Shown here: positions 36,509 through 44,994 of the stretch, piece after piece
Position numbering within the stretch: the stretch's first letter is position 1
Layout of the letters: every line of letters begins with the position of its first letter
NCBI RefSeq assembly: GCF_007860075.1
Contig: NZ_SJPP01000001.1
Span: 2,949,490-3,013,489, forward strand
Origin: Symmachiella macrocystis
Lineage (GTDB): Bacteria > Planctomycetota > Planctomycetia > Planctomycetales > Planctomycetaceae
Direction: 5' to 3'
Length of the DNA stretch: 64,000 nucleotides
The notes under the pieces: generated by a model
The model's database searches: none
What the model saw: only the letters and a program-made list of their open reading frames with translations
Told to the model about the DNA's origin: nothing
Program-made: the position numbers and the translations under genes

Positions 36509-37703
36509 GCAACACCTCGTAGAACAACTCCGAAACTTGCCGCGCATTGTTCTCAACCGTCATCGTGGCCGTCTTAGCCCGGCTGGCAGTCGCCATCAAT
36601 TCGCGCTGTGCGTCCGTTTTCGAAAAATGGTGGTCTAGTGATTCCGCCAATTCGCATACCGCCCAGCTATCTGGCAACAGGTAGCCGGTGGCCTCTTCGT
36701 CAATCATGTCTGCGCCGCCGGCGGTGGCTGTCGTAATCGCAGGAACACCACAGGCCATCGATTCGACGACCACGTTGGGAAACGGCTCATAAGTCGTCGG
36801 GAGAACCATCAGATCCCCCGCCGCATAAAACCGCTCAATTTTGTCTTGTCGGCCGGCGAAGGTGACACGGTTCGCGACGCCCAATCGTTTGGCCAGTCGC
36901 GCGAACTTGCGTTGTGGTCCCCGTCCTAACACCAGAAGTTGAATCTCTTGATTGCGAGCGGCGCGGAGCGACTCCAGGATGGTGCGCAGCCCCTTGCCCG
37001 CAAAATCCATCGAGGCAAAGGTGATCAACGGATCGTGTTCCCCGATTCCCCATTCACGACGGACCTCCGCGGAATACTGTTTGGCGCGGGGGTGAAAGTG
37101 ATCGATGTCGACGCCGTTGTAAATCGTGCGGATCTTCTCCGGCGGCACGTCGTAATATCGCTGCAACAACGCGCCGTCGACGGAGGAAATCGTCACAATT
37201 CGCCGTGTGTGCGGTGACTGGCAGATTGTCCGTTCCAACTCTATGAGTGTCCGGTGCCGCGGATTGAGTTGCTGCAGAAACCGATTCGCCCGATTGCGAT
37301 AGTGCACGTTCAACCAGTGCGATTGCAGTCGTTCGGTCACGCGAAACAGATCGACGCCCAGACTCCGTCCCAATCCATAGGCAATATCGAATTTCTGCTC
37401 GGCAATCACCTTGCCACAGTTCTCGGCAAACGAGCGATTGCGGGCCGAGGAGGTCGAGGATTGCACGCGAACGGGTAAAAACGGCAGTTCGTCGCTCAAC
37501 TCGTCGTCGATGCCTTCGCCGACAAACGAAACATCATGCCCCAGCTTGAGCAGCTGCCGCGATAAATTCACACAGTACCGCTCCGCTCCACCACGTTGCA
37601 GAGAGTAATAGCGCCGCGCAATCGCGATTTTCAGCGGCTGCCGTTCAAGGGCAGGGGGGCCGGCTTTCGGTGTATTGACCTGTTGTATGGTACTGATAGC
37701 CAT
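36489..37703 (-). CDS. Glycosyltransferase family 4 (WaaG-like)
   Basis: 404 residues. N-terminal GT-B domain with RRYYSLQRGGAERYCVNLS, where the Gly-Gly loop binds the acceptor side. The C-terminal domain has YNGVDIDHFHP, VTFAGRQDKIERFYAAGDLMVLPT and the ExxxxxxxE motif EPFPNVVVE, which holds the sugar nucleotide. Sequence and context suggest transfer of glucose or a related sugar to heptose of the LPS core, as WaaG does. It lies between the GT9 gene (49 bases before it) and the InaA-type kinase gene (20-base overlap), so these three are probably one operon. Confidence 0.9.
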   Translation of the reverse strand: MAISTIQQVNTPKAGPPALERQPLKIAIARRYYSLQRGGAERYCVNLSRQLLKLGHDVSFVGEGIDDELSDELPFLPVRVQSSTSSARNRSFAENCGKVIAEQKFDIAYGLGRSLGVDLFRVTERLQSHWLNVHYRNRANRFLQQLNPRHRTLIELERTICQSPHTRRIVTISSVDGALLQRYYDVPPEKIRTIYNGVDIDHFHPRAKQYSAEVRREWGIGEHDPLITFASMDFAGKGLRTILESLRAARNQEIQLLVLGRGPQRKFARLAKRLGVANRVTFAGRQDKIERFYAAGDLMVLPTTYEPFPNVVVESMACGVPAITTATAGGADMIDEEATGYLLPDSWAVCELAESLDHHFSKTDAQRELMATASRAKTATMTVENNARQVSELFYEVLRDKYRV

Positions 37704-37752
37704 GAGGTCCGTATTAGGGGGCGATGAAACTTCTGTCTCTTATCAATCGCTA

Positions 37753-38814
37753 TTAAGCCACGGACCGCCGCGCGGTTTCGTGCAACTGTCTCGTGACCGC
37801 ACTGAACACGCGATCCACACCCAGTTCCTGCATGCAGCGATGATGTCCGAGCGGACACACCCGCTTTTGACATGGTCCGCAATCAACATGCAGCTGCAAA
37901 TGGACCGCCTTGGGGTAAAAAGTTTCGCTCCAAGCGATGTGCGTTGGCCCAAAAATCGTGACGACCGGCACATTGAACGGAGCAGCAAAATGCCGTGGAC
38001 CGGAATCGGTCGTGACCAATAAATCGGCTTGGCGGATGGCCGCTTTAGTCAGCCGCAAGCTGGGTGATTCGCCGGCCAGGCTGACCACGTGCGGATGTCC
38101 GGCAAGGCGAACGATCTCACGGGCTTGCGCTTGTTCGGCCGGTCCGCACAACACGACGACTTGTTTGTGAAATTTATCGGCAATCAATCGACCCAACTCG
38201 GCGAACGATGACGTTGGCCAATGTTTCGCGGCTCCGAAGGCGCCTCCGGAATTCAGACAGACGAGGCCACGCGTTTCCTCCGGCGACCCGATACGAGCCA
38301 GAATCCGCTGAAACCGCAGTTCATCTTCAGAACTGGTGGCCAACTCCATCTGCCGCCGCTGGGCGGTTCCGCTGGTGGATTTCGCACCGACATACTCTGC
38401 CAAGCGCCAATACTCGTCGATCACCGGATGCGGCGTTCGCCGAGATTTCGGTTTCAAAGCATCCGTCAGCAACCAACGCCGCGCATCGCGTGCAAAACCA
38501 ACGCGACGCTCAATCCGTCCCGCCCAAGCAATCATGGCGGTCCGAAATGAGTTGGTGAATAACAGCGCTAAATCGATGTCTTCATAGCGCAATTGGCGGC
38601 TGAGTGACCATCCCCGCTGCGCTGGATTGGCGCCGCGCGGGTCGTAAAACAATTCACGATCAATCAACCCCGTCCCGTCGAGTACGTCGGAAAGGTATGG
38701 CCGCATGATGCCGATGATTTCCGCGCGGGGGTATCGATTGCGCACGGCGCGCAGTGCGGGAGTCGCCATCACGAGGTCGCCGACCCAGTTCGGGCAAAAC
38801 ATTGCAATTTTCAT
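37753..38814 (-). CDS. Glycosyltransferase family 9 (ADP-heptose:LPS heptosyltransferase-like)
   Basis: 353 residues from ATG 38814, which overlaps the HldE stop codon (ATGA); the longer open frame lies inside hldE. The N-terminus CPNWVGDLVMATPALRAVRNRYP is the GT9 acceptor-site motif with the catalytic Asp. The C-terminal half has LNSGGAFGAAKHWP and TDSGPRHFAAPFNVPVVTIFGPTH, the ADP-heptose-binding block of WaaF/WaaC. A Cys-rich CGPCQKRVCPLGHHRCM is normal for WaaF relatives. It should add heptose to the LPS inner core. Coupling to hldE supports the ADP-heptose donor. Confidence 0.92.
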   Translation of the reverse strand: MKIAMFCPNWVGDLVMATPALRAVRNRYPRAEIIGIMRPYLSDVLDGTGLIDRELFYDPRGANPAQRGWSLSRQLRYEDIDLALLFTNSFRTAMIAWAGRIERRVGFARDARRWLLTDALKPKSRRTPHPVIDEYWRLAEYVGAKSTSGTAQRRQMELATSSEDELRFQRILARIGSPEETRGLVCLNSGGAFGAAKHWPTSSFAELGRLIADKFHKQVVVLCGPAEQAQAREIVRLAGHPHVVSLAGESPSLRLTKAAIRQADLLVTTDSGPRHFAAPFNVPVVTIFGPTHIAWSETFYPKAVHLQLHVDCGPCQKRVCPLGHHRCMQELGVDRVFSAVTRQLHETARRSVA

Positions 38815-40346
38815 CCTGCTTTTCGCTCCGGCGCATGAGCTTTCGGGACCGCGGGTGTCTTCAAAATCGTCTGGCCCCGCAATCTCTCGACGATCTGTGT
38901 CGTGGACACACCGGGAATGACCGACAACGGCTTTACGTCGCCGCCGTAGGATTCCACAAGTTCCCAACCGACAATCTCGTCGCGGCGGTACGTCCCTCCC
39001 TTGACCAACAAATCAGGTCGGAGGCGATCCAACAGGGCGTGCGGTGTTTCTTCGTCAAAGACCAGCACATAGTCCACCGCGTCCAGTGCGGCCAACATCG
39101 TGGCTCGCTCCTGTTGCGGAAACAACGGGCGATCCGGAGCCTTCTCCAAGCGGCGGATGCTTGCGTCGCTGTTGACGGCGACGATCAGGCAATCCCCTTC
39201 ATCAGCAGCTTGCTGGAGATAATGCACGTGTCCCACATGCAACAAATCAAAGCAGCCGTTGGTGAGCACAATTTTTTGTTTCAATTGCCGCCGCGCGGAA
39301 ACGTGCTGAGCAAGTTCGTCGAGATCGCAGACTTTTTGATAGGTCTTACGAGGACCGGTCAACAAGTCTCCCAACATTTGGTCGCGCGTGATGGGAACCA
39401 CTCCAATCTGCTCGACCTCCAAACCGCCGGCGATATTCGCCAAACGAGCGGTGTCCGCCAACGAGACCCCATCGGCCATGGCGACACCGATGGTCGCCAG
39501 CACCATGTCTCCCGCACCAGTAATGTCGTAAACCTCACGTCGCCGAGTCGGCAGTAATTCCGCGTCCCCATTCGCTTGGACGACAGCGATGCCGTCGCTA
39601 TCGAGTGTTACGAACGCATTCTTCAGGCCCAGCTCTTCGCACAATTGCCGTCCCGCGGTAAAAGCGTCGTCGCTGGATTGCACGTCGATGCTGGTCGCCC
39701 GTGTGGTTTCTAAACGATTCGGCGTAACAGCCGTCGCCCCGTGATACAACGAATAGTCCTCACCCGGGCGCGGATCGACAATCACCGGGACGCCGACTTG
39801 ACGAGCATGGGTAATAATCTGTTGCACGATTTCCGGAGTACACACGCCTTTGGCATAGTCAGAAATCAACACGACTTGGTGTTTTTCAATCAGCGGCAGG
39901 ACGGTCTGCAGCAACGTCTCCGAGCGTTGGGTGTCGAGCGCCGTGCGCTGTTCGCGATCCACACGGAGCATTTGGTGCGGATGCCGATGTTGTGCGCGCC
40001 CGATGAAGCGTTCCTTGACTGTGGTCGGCCGCGTGTCGTCGACAAGCACCGCATCGCAATTCACATCCAAGGCTTCTAATTCGCTGCGGAGTTCGCGTCC
40101 GTCGAGGTCATCACCGGTCACACCTGCGAGCGAAACGCCGGCTTCCAAGCCTCGCAAAAGCTGCGCGACGTTCGCGGCGCCGCCCAAACGGGTTTCACTG
40201 CGATCGGCTTGCAGAAGAATGACGGGCGCTTCCTGGCTGACCCGTTCGGCGTCGCCCCAGATGTAGCGGTCGAGTATCAAGTCACCCAACACCAACACCT
40301 GTGGGCGGCCAAGGTTTTGCAGAACCTGGATTAAATCATTGGACAT
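38811..40346 (-). CDS. hldE: Bifunctional heptose-7-phosphate kinase / heptose-1-phosphate adenylyltransferase HldE
   Basis: 511 residues from ATG 40346 (a TTG at 40358 is in frame). The PfkB-type kinase domain (about residues 10-330) has LVLGDLILDRYIWGDAERVSQEAP and DITGAGDMVLA with the catalytic Asp. The adenylyltransferase domain (about 355-490) has VLTNGCFDLLHVGHVHYLQQA with the HxGH motif and later LLVKGGTYRRDEIVG. Together they make ADP-D-glycero-D-manno-heptose for the LPS core. It is the first gene of the leftward cluster hldE-GT9-GT4-InaA kinase. Length and both active sites are intact. Confidence 0.96.
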   Translation of the reverse strand: MSNDLIQVLQNLGRPQVLVLGDLILDRYIWGDAERVSQEAPVILLQADRSETRLGGAANVAQLLRGLEAGVSLAGVTGDDLDGRELRSELEALDVNCDAVLVDDTRPTTVKERFIGRAQHRHPHQMLRVDREQRTALDTQRSETLLQTVLPLIEKHQVVLISDYAKGVCTPEIVQQIITHARQVGVPVIVDPRPGEDYSLYHGATAVTPNRLETTRATSIDVQSSDDAFTAGRQLCEELGLKNAFVTLDSDGIAVVQANGDAELLPTRRREVYDITGAGDMVLATIGVAMADGVSLADTARLANIAGGLEVEQIGVVPITRDQMLGDLLTGPRKTYQKVCDLDELAQHVSARRQLKQKIVLTNGCFDLLHVGHVHYLQQAADEGDCLIVAVNSDASIRRLEKAPDRPLFPQQERATMLAALDAVDYVLVFDEETPHALLDRLRPDLLVKGGTYRRDEIVGWELVESYGGDVKPLSVIPGVSTTQIVERLRGQTILKTPAVPKAHAPERKAG

Positions 40347-40723
40347 CGTCGGTCGCAATCCATTGCGAAAGAGTCTACAGATCGGGTTTTTCTAGTCCTT
40401 GCCCCAGCGACAATGATCCGCTCCCCGTAGGGAGAGCAATCAACCGCAGCCGGAATGGGAAACGCACCGCGAGGCAGAGCACTTCTGTGACTCGGTGATC
40501 TCCATCAGTAGCGAGGGGCGGGAATGATCGTCAGCAACACGTTTTGAGTCAATGCCGATTCGCAGCGATGGCGTTTTAAGATAACCCACAGAGGCAATAT
40601 TTCTCACCGGAAAAAATATCCACCGCCACGATTTTGCGTCCTGACAGCCGATTCGTTAATCTGGGGTAAGAAAAACCGGAAATCAAGAGACGCTTGGCTG
40701 AGGCGGACGGAAGTAGTGAGATC
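40347..40723. other. Divergent intergenic region
   Basis: Lies between hldE (leftward) and the beta-RFAP synthase gene (rightward), and should contain both promoters. I see no repeat of the window's families and no clear hexamer pair; AT-rich tracts near 40605-40625 and 40655-40680 are the most promoter-like parts. Confidence 0.45.
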
Positions 40724-41686
40724 ATGACCGACGAAGTAGTTGTCGAAACCGGTGCGAGGCTGCATTTTGGGCTGTTAGCGCATTCGCCCCAAATCAAGCG
40801 GCAATTCGGCGGCGCCGGGGTGATGGTCTCTGGAATCGGCTATCGCCTACGAGGAACCGTTGCCGACGTTGACAAAATTCTCGGAGAGGAGAGAGCCGCC
40901 CAACGCGTACGGCGATTCGTCGGCATCTATCGGGAATCGATTCCGAGCGGCCAACAACCCCCCCCTTGCCGCATCGACCTGGAACAGGTGATTCCGCCGC
41001 ACGCCGGGCTTGGCTCGGGAACGCAACTCGGCTTGGCCGTCGCCCGCGTGCTAGCGGTGCTGTCGGGCGAGTCGGCCACCCCTGCCGTCCCCTTGGCCGA
41101 GCGCGTCGGACGGGGTTTGCGGTCGGGATTGGGCATCCATGGTTTTGAGCGGGGAGGGTTTCTGATCGACGGCGGCAAACGGAGCACTGACGTAGTTGCT
41201 CCACTAGTCGGGAACGCCGAGTTTCCAAGCGATTGGCGATTCATACTGGTTACTCCCAAAGAATTCAGCGGGCTCTCCGGATCAGCGGAATTGAAGGCCT
41301 TTGCGGAGATGGCGCCTATGCCGACTGTCATGACCGATACACTTTGCCGGATTTTATTATTGCAAATGATGCCGGCTGTGATCGAAGCCGATTTCGACGC
41401 CTGTAGCGCGGCCATTTATGAATTCGGTCGGATGGTCGGCGAATATTTTGCCCCGACGCAAGGAGGAGTCTTCGCCTCACCAGCGATGCAAAAATTGGCA
41501 CCCGTCATCCGTGAACGTGGCTATACGGGAATCGGACAAACATCCTGGGGCCCAACGCTCTTTGTGCTCTGTCGAGATCAACTGCACGCAGATATGCTGT
41601 GCGGCGAGTTGCACACCAACCCCCATTGCCAAAACTGCGACATCCACTGCGTCAAACCGCTGAATCACGGTGCAACAATAAAATAG
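40724..41686 (+). CDS. GHMP-fold beta-ribofuranosylaminobenzene 5'-phosphate synthase family protein
   Basis: 320 residues from ATG 40724; TTG 40694 would add ten. The start VETGARLHFGLLAHSP and the GHMP-type glycine loop IPPHAGLGSGTQLGLAVARVLA are the marks of the beta-RFAP synthase (MptG) family. That enzyme joins 4-hydroxybenzoate or 4-aminobenzoate to phosphoribosyl pyrophosphate, the first committed step of methanopterin. Planctomycetes are known to hold H4MPT-linked C1 genes, so the call fits. GLGIHGFERGGFLIDGGKR and QTSWGPTLFVL are also family-like. The end carries CQNCDIHCVK, an unexplained Cys cluster. No other methanopterin gene is nearby. Confidence 0.85.
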   Translation: MTDEVVVETGARLHFGLLAHSPQIKRQFGGAGVMVSGIGYRLRGTVADVDKILGEERAAQRVRRFVGIYRESIPSGQQPPPCRIDLEQVIPPHAGLGSGTQLGLAVARVLAVLSGESATPAVPLAERVGRGLRSGLGIHGFERGGFLIDGGKRSTDVVAPLVGNAEFPSDWRFILVTPKEFSGLSGSAELKAFAEMAPMPTVMTDTLCRILLLQMMPAVIEADFDACSAAIYEFGRMVGEYFAPTQGGVFASPAMQKLAPVIRERGYTGIGQTSWGPTLFVLCRDQLHADMLCGELHTNPHCQNCDIHCVKPLNHGATIK

Positions 41687-42074
41687 AAGAGTTGGCCACG
41701 CCAATCACACCAATGGTGTCTATTCCCATCACGCAATGCATGATCACAACCAAAAATGGGGTGCCAGTGCGAGGGCGTGACTTGGCATGGAACGCCGTGC
41801 ACGGCGGCAAGCCGTCGGTTTGGGGATGTTGCGATTTCAGGCCCGTTAATCTGTGTTTGATCCGTGTTTCATCTGTGGCTAAAAACATCGTCACCTGAGT
41901 TGCTCGACGGCATTGTGGGGATGAAGGAGACCTGGGGGAAGAGGGGGGAACGGCATCTCAATTACATATTGACCCTGGGGAATGTTTCTGCCACATTACG
42001 CCCCGCTTTCGCTCGACGACGGAGTTCGTCTGGCGAAAATGATCTCACTGGAAATGAGTTTAGGAGGGCACGCC
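41687..42074. other. Intergenic region with boilerplate strings
   Basis: Contains 'ggcgtgacttggcatggaac' and an imperfect hairpin 'gccgtgcacggc' near 41791-41802. A 'gtttcatctgtggctaaaaa' string lies near 41864-41883, a relative of which (atctgtggctaaac) occurs near 62731. The reading frame of rfbG is open back to 41982, but AGGAGGG at 42062-42068 fixes the start at 42075. No gene is supported. Confidence 0.55.
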
Positions 42075-43202
42075 ATGGAAGGCGGCAGACTATGGCAGCC
42101 GTTTTGGCGCGGAAAACGTGTGCTGGTGACCGGCCATACGGGCTTTAAGGGAGCTTGGCTCTGTTTATTGCTCAAAGAGCTAGGCGCCGAGGTCGTCGGT
42201 TTTGCCCGCGATATCCCCACACAACCGGCGCTGTTTGAGCTCGCCCATCTCGACGATGACCTACACTCGATCCGCGGCGATGTCCGCAACTACGAACATC
42301 TGCGCACTATGGTTCGCGATGCACAGCCGGAGATCGTGATTCACATGGCGGCGCAGAGTTTGGTGCGACGCTCCTATCAAGAACCGCTGGAAACTTATGC
42401 CACTAACGTCATGGGAACGGCCCATGTGTTGGAAGCCGTGCGACAGACATCGGGTGTCCGTGTCGCGATTGTCGTCACGAGTGACAAATGCTACGAAAAT
42501 CACGATGCGATCCATGGCTTCGTCGAAGCAGACCCCATGGGAGGCAGCGACCCGTACAGCAGTAGTAAGGGATGTGCTGAACTGATCACCGCCGCCTACC
42601 GTGCCTCCTTTTTCTCATCAGCAACACCAGCTGAGACAGCCATCGCAACGGTCCGCAGCGGCAATGTCATTGGCGGCGGCGATTGGGCTGAAGACCGTCT
42701 AGTTCCCGATTTGATGCGGGCCTTTGCAGCGGATCAACCCGCCGCAATCCGCAATCCCCTGTTCGTGCGGCCTTGGCAGCACGTTTTGGAACCGCTTAAG
42801 GGCTATTTGATGTTGGCCGAAAAGCTGTGGGACGCCCCCGGTGATTTTTCCGAAGCTTGGAATTTCGGCCCCCGCGATGAAGATGCACAACCGGTTTCGG
42901 TGATTGCCGATCGATTGGTCGAATTGTGGGAGGGAGACGCCTCCTGGAAATTGGCCGTCGGCGAGCAGCCGTGCGAAGCCCATTCGCTCAAACTGAATTG
43001 TGAAAAGGCGCGGGAGGAACTGGGATGGTGGCCCCGCACGACACTCGACACCGCTTTACAATGGACGGTTCAATGGTACCAAGCGTTTCAGAACGGACTC
43101 GACGCACGCGCGGTAACGCAGCAGCAAATTTGCCAATTCCTCGGCACGAAGATACCGTTGAATACACAGGTGCCCACTGCCGGTTTTGCCAAAGCCGGTT
43201 AA
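42075..43202 (+). CDS. rfbG: CDP-glucose 4,6-dehydratase
   Basis: 375 residues from ATG 42075, six bases after AGGAGGG; the frame is open to 41982. It is an extended SDR enzyme with NAD motif VLVTGHTGFKGAWL, the DPYSSSKGCAE YxxxK catalytic pair, and SDKCYENHDAIHGFVEADPMGG typical of RfbG. It converts CDP-glucose to CDP-4-keto-6-deoxyglucose, the branch point of CDP-linked dideoxy and methyl-branched sugars. First gene of a tight rightward cluster; the next gene overlaps its end. No cytidylyltransferase (rfbF) lies in the window, so the donor must be made elsewhere. Confidence 0.94.
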   Translation: MEGGRLWQPFWRGKRVLVTGHTGFKGAWLCLLLKELGAEVVGFARDIPTQPALFELAHLDDDLHSIRGDVRNYEHLRTMVRDAQPEIVIHMAAQSLVRRSYQEPLETYATNVMGTAHVLEAVRQTSGVRVAIVVTSDKCYENHDAIHGFVEADPMGGSDPYSSSKGCAELITAAYRASFFSSATPAETAIATVRSGNVIGGGDWAEDRLVPDLMRAFAADQPAAIRNPLFVRPWQHVLEPLKGYLMLAEKLWDAPGDFSEAWNFGPRDEDAQPVSVIADRLVELWEGDASWKLAVGEQPCEAHSLKLNCEKAREELGWWPRTTLDTALQWTVQWYQAFQNGLDARAVTQQQICQFLGTKIPLNTQVPTAGFAKAG

Positions 43203-44395
43203 ACGTCACATTCGCTGACTTGGGAATGATGCCGTTGGCGAATTCCTATGTCCCCATGGATCGGCAGCGCGCGGTGGAACCGTTCCATCCGCTGCACGTC
43301 CAGGTCTGTCCCGAATGTCGACTCGTGCAATTGGAGCACTTGGAATCGCCGCAAGCGCTGTTTGGGGAATATGCGTACGTCTCTTCCTATTCCCGCAGTT
43401 GGTTAAGGCATTGCCAACAGTACGCGGAACGAATGGTAACCCAACTCCAACTCGACAATGCCGCACAGGTGGTGGAAATTGGTAGCAACGATGGTTGTTT
43501 GCTGAGCTGTTTTCAAAAACAAGGCATCGCGGTTCACGGCGTCGATCCAGCGGCAAACGTAGCCAAGGTCGCCGTTGCTGCCGGAATTCCCACAGACGCA
43601 ACGTTCTTTGGCAAACCGTATGCTGAGCATTTGTCGACGCGGGGACTAAACGCCGACTTATTGATCGCCAATAACGTGTTGGCCCACGTGCCGGACATCA
43701 ACGACTTTGTCGCCGGCCTCAAATTGTTATTAAAACCTGGCGGTCTGATCACGGTCGAGTTTCCGCATTTATTGCGGTTGATCGAGTCCATTCAGTTCGA
43801 CACGATTTACCACGAGCACGTTTCCTACCTATCGTTGGCCGTCGTGCAGAGCATTTTTGCAGCTCACGATCTGACCGTCACCGATGTCGAGCAATTGCCG
43901 ACGCACGGCGGTTCACTGCGGGTCTTTGCGCGGCACACCGAATCAAACCCTGAGATTGCGACCGCTGTTGAAGATCTGATTGACACCGAACGAGACCGCG
44001 GTTTGGAGCGGCTCGAGACGTATCGCGACTTCAACCGCCAGTTGCGCGTGGCGAAATTGTCGTTGTTACAGTTTTTGCTGGACGCAAAGTTGAAAGGGGC
44101 GCGCGTTGCCGGATATGGCGCACCAGCCAAGGCAACGACGCTGTTGAATTATTGCGGCGTGGATGTCGAATTCATCGACTTCACCGTCGACCGCAATCCG
44201 CGCAAACAACAACACTTTATTCCCGGCACGCAGATTCCGATTTTGCATCCCGATGCGATCAACATGCATCGTCCCGATTATGTGGTGATCTTCCCGTGGA
44301 ATCTTCGTGACGAGATCACGCAGCAACTGGCCGACATTCGCCACTGGGGCGGGCAATTCGTGGTGCCGATTCCGGAAGTCGAGGTGCTGCCATAA
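43130..44395 (+). CDS. Sugar-nucleotide C-methyltransferase (SAM-dependent, zinc-binding N-terminus)
   Basis: The open frame runs from 43025 inside rfbG. Family members start a few residues before the first CxxC, so TTG 43130 is my best start, with ATG 43061 or 43073 as alternatives. The N-terminal zinc motif CRFCQSRL...CPECRL is followed by a Rossmann methyltransferase with SAM motif VVEIGSNDGCLLSCF and LIANNVLAHVPDINDF. FDTIYHEHVSYLSL then leads into a C-terminal domain with RVAGYGAPAKATTLLNYCG. This is the TylC3/NDP-hexose C3-methyltransferase plan. Next to RfbG it should methylate C3 of a CDP-4-keto-6-deoxyhexose, giving a branched sugar. Confidence 0.86.
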   Translation: MPIPRHEDTVEYTGAHCRFCQSRLNVTFADLGMMPLANSYVPMDRQRAVEPFHPLHVQVCPECRLVQLEHLESPQALFGEYAYVSSYSRSWLRHCQQYAERMVTQLQLDNAAQVVEIGSNDGCLLSCFQKQGIAVHGVDPAANVAKVAVAAGIPTDATFFGKPYAEHLSTRGLNADLLIANNVLAHVPDINDFVAGLKLLLKPGGLITVEFPHLLRLIESIQFDTIYHEHVSYLSLAVVQSIFAAHDLTVTDVEQLPTHGGSLRVFARHTESNPEIATAVEDLIDTERDRGLERLETYRDFNRQLRVAKLSLLQFLLDAKLKGARVAGYGAPAKATTLLNYCGVDVEFIDFTVDRNPRKQQHFIPGTQIPILHPDAINMHRPDYVVIFPWNLRDEITQQLADIRHWGGQFVVPIPEVEVLP

Positions 44396-44994
44396 ATCTA
44401 ACCGAGACACCTTTGGCCGGCGCATTTGTCATTCAGCCCGACTTGCGGCGCGATGAGCGCGGATTTTTCGCGCGGACATTTTGTCGTGAGACGCTGCGCG
44501 AATATGGCATTGATGTCGACATTGTGCAATGCAACCTTTCGCAAAACCGCCGCCGCGGCACGGTGCGAGGCATGCACTATCAAGTGCCGCCGCACGCCGA
44601 ACAAAAATTGGTTTGCTGCCTTCGTGGCGCGGCCTATGACGTGATCGTCGACCTCCGTGCCGACTCGGCAACCTACGGCCGTTGGCATGCCGTGGAATTG
44701 ACCGCCGCGAATCGCCGCACTCTGTTTATCCCCCGTGGGATGGCGCACGGATTTCAAACGCTGACCGCCGACACGGAATTGTTTTACCAAATGGGGCACA
44801 CGTATTCGCCCCGACACGCTCGCGGTTTTTGCCACGACGACCCGGCGATCGGCATCGAATGGCCGCTACCGGTGCGTTGTATTTCAGAGCGTGACCGAAG
44901 TTTTGGACCGGTCCTTGACCAACAGATTCAATACGAGACTGCCTTAGCGGCCTACCCCGGGGCGGAAACGATGGAGCGTTCTTATGACGGATGA
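44392..44994 (+). CDS. rfbC: dTDP/CDP-4-keto-6-deoxyhexose 3,5-epimerase (RfbC family)
   Basis: 200 residues if read from an ATA at 44392, or 193 from TTG 44413. The in-frame codons 44395-44412 (NLTETP) continue into LAGAFVIQPDLRRDERGFFARTF; the family N-terminus is usually TETxLxGxFVIEP, so the start should lie before the TTG. The only candidate is ATA 44392, overlapping the upstream TAA stop (see findings). Catalytic His lies in VRGMHYQVPPHAEQKLV, with later FIPRGMAHGFQTL and HTYSPRHARGFCHDDPAIGI. It epimerises C3 and/or C5 of the keto sugar made by RfbG. It overlaps the next gene by 11 bases. Confidence 0.9.
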   Translation: MNLTETPLAGAFVIQPDLRRDERGFFARTFCRETLREYGIDVDIVQCNLSQNRRRGTVRGMHYQVPPHAEQKLVCCLRGAAYDVIVDLRADSATYGRWHAVELTAANRRTLFIPRGMAHGFQTLTADTELFYQMGHTYSPRHARGFCHDDPAIGIEWPLPVRCISERDRSFGPVLDQQIQYETALAAYPGAETMERSYDG

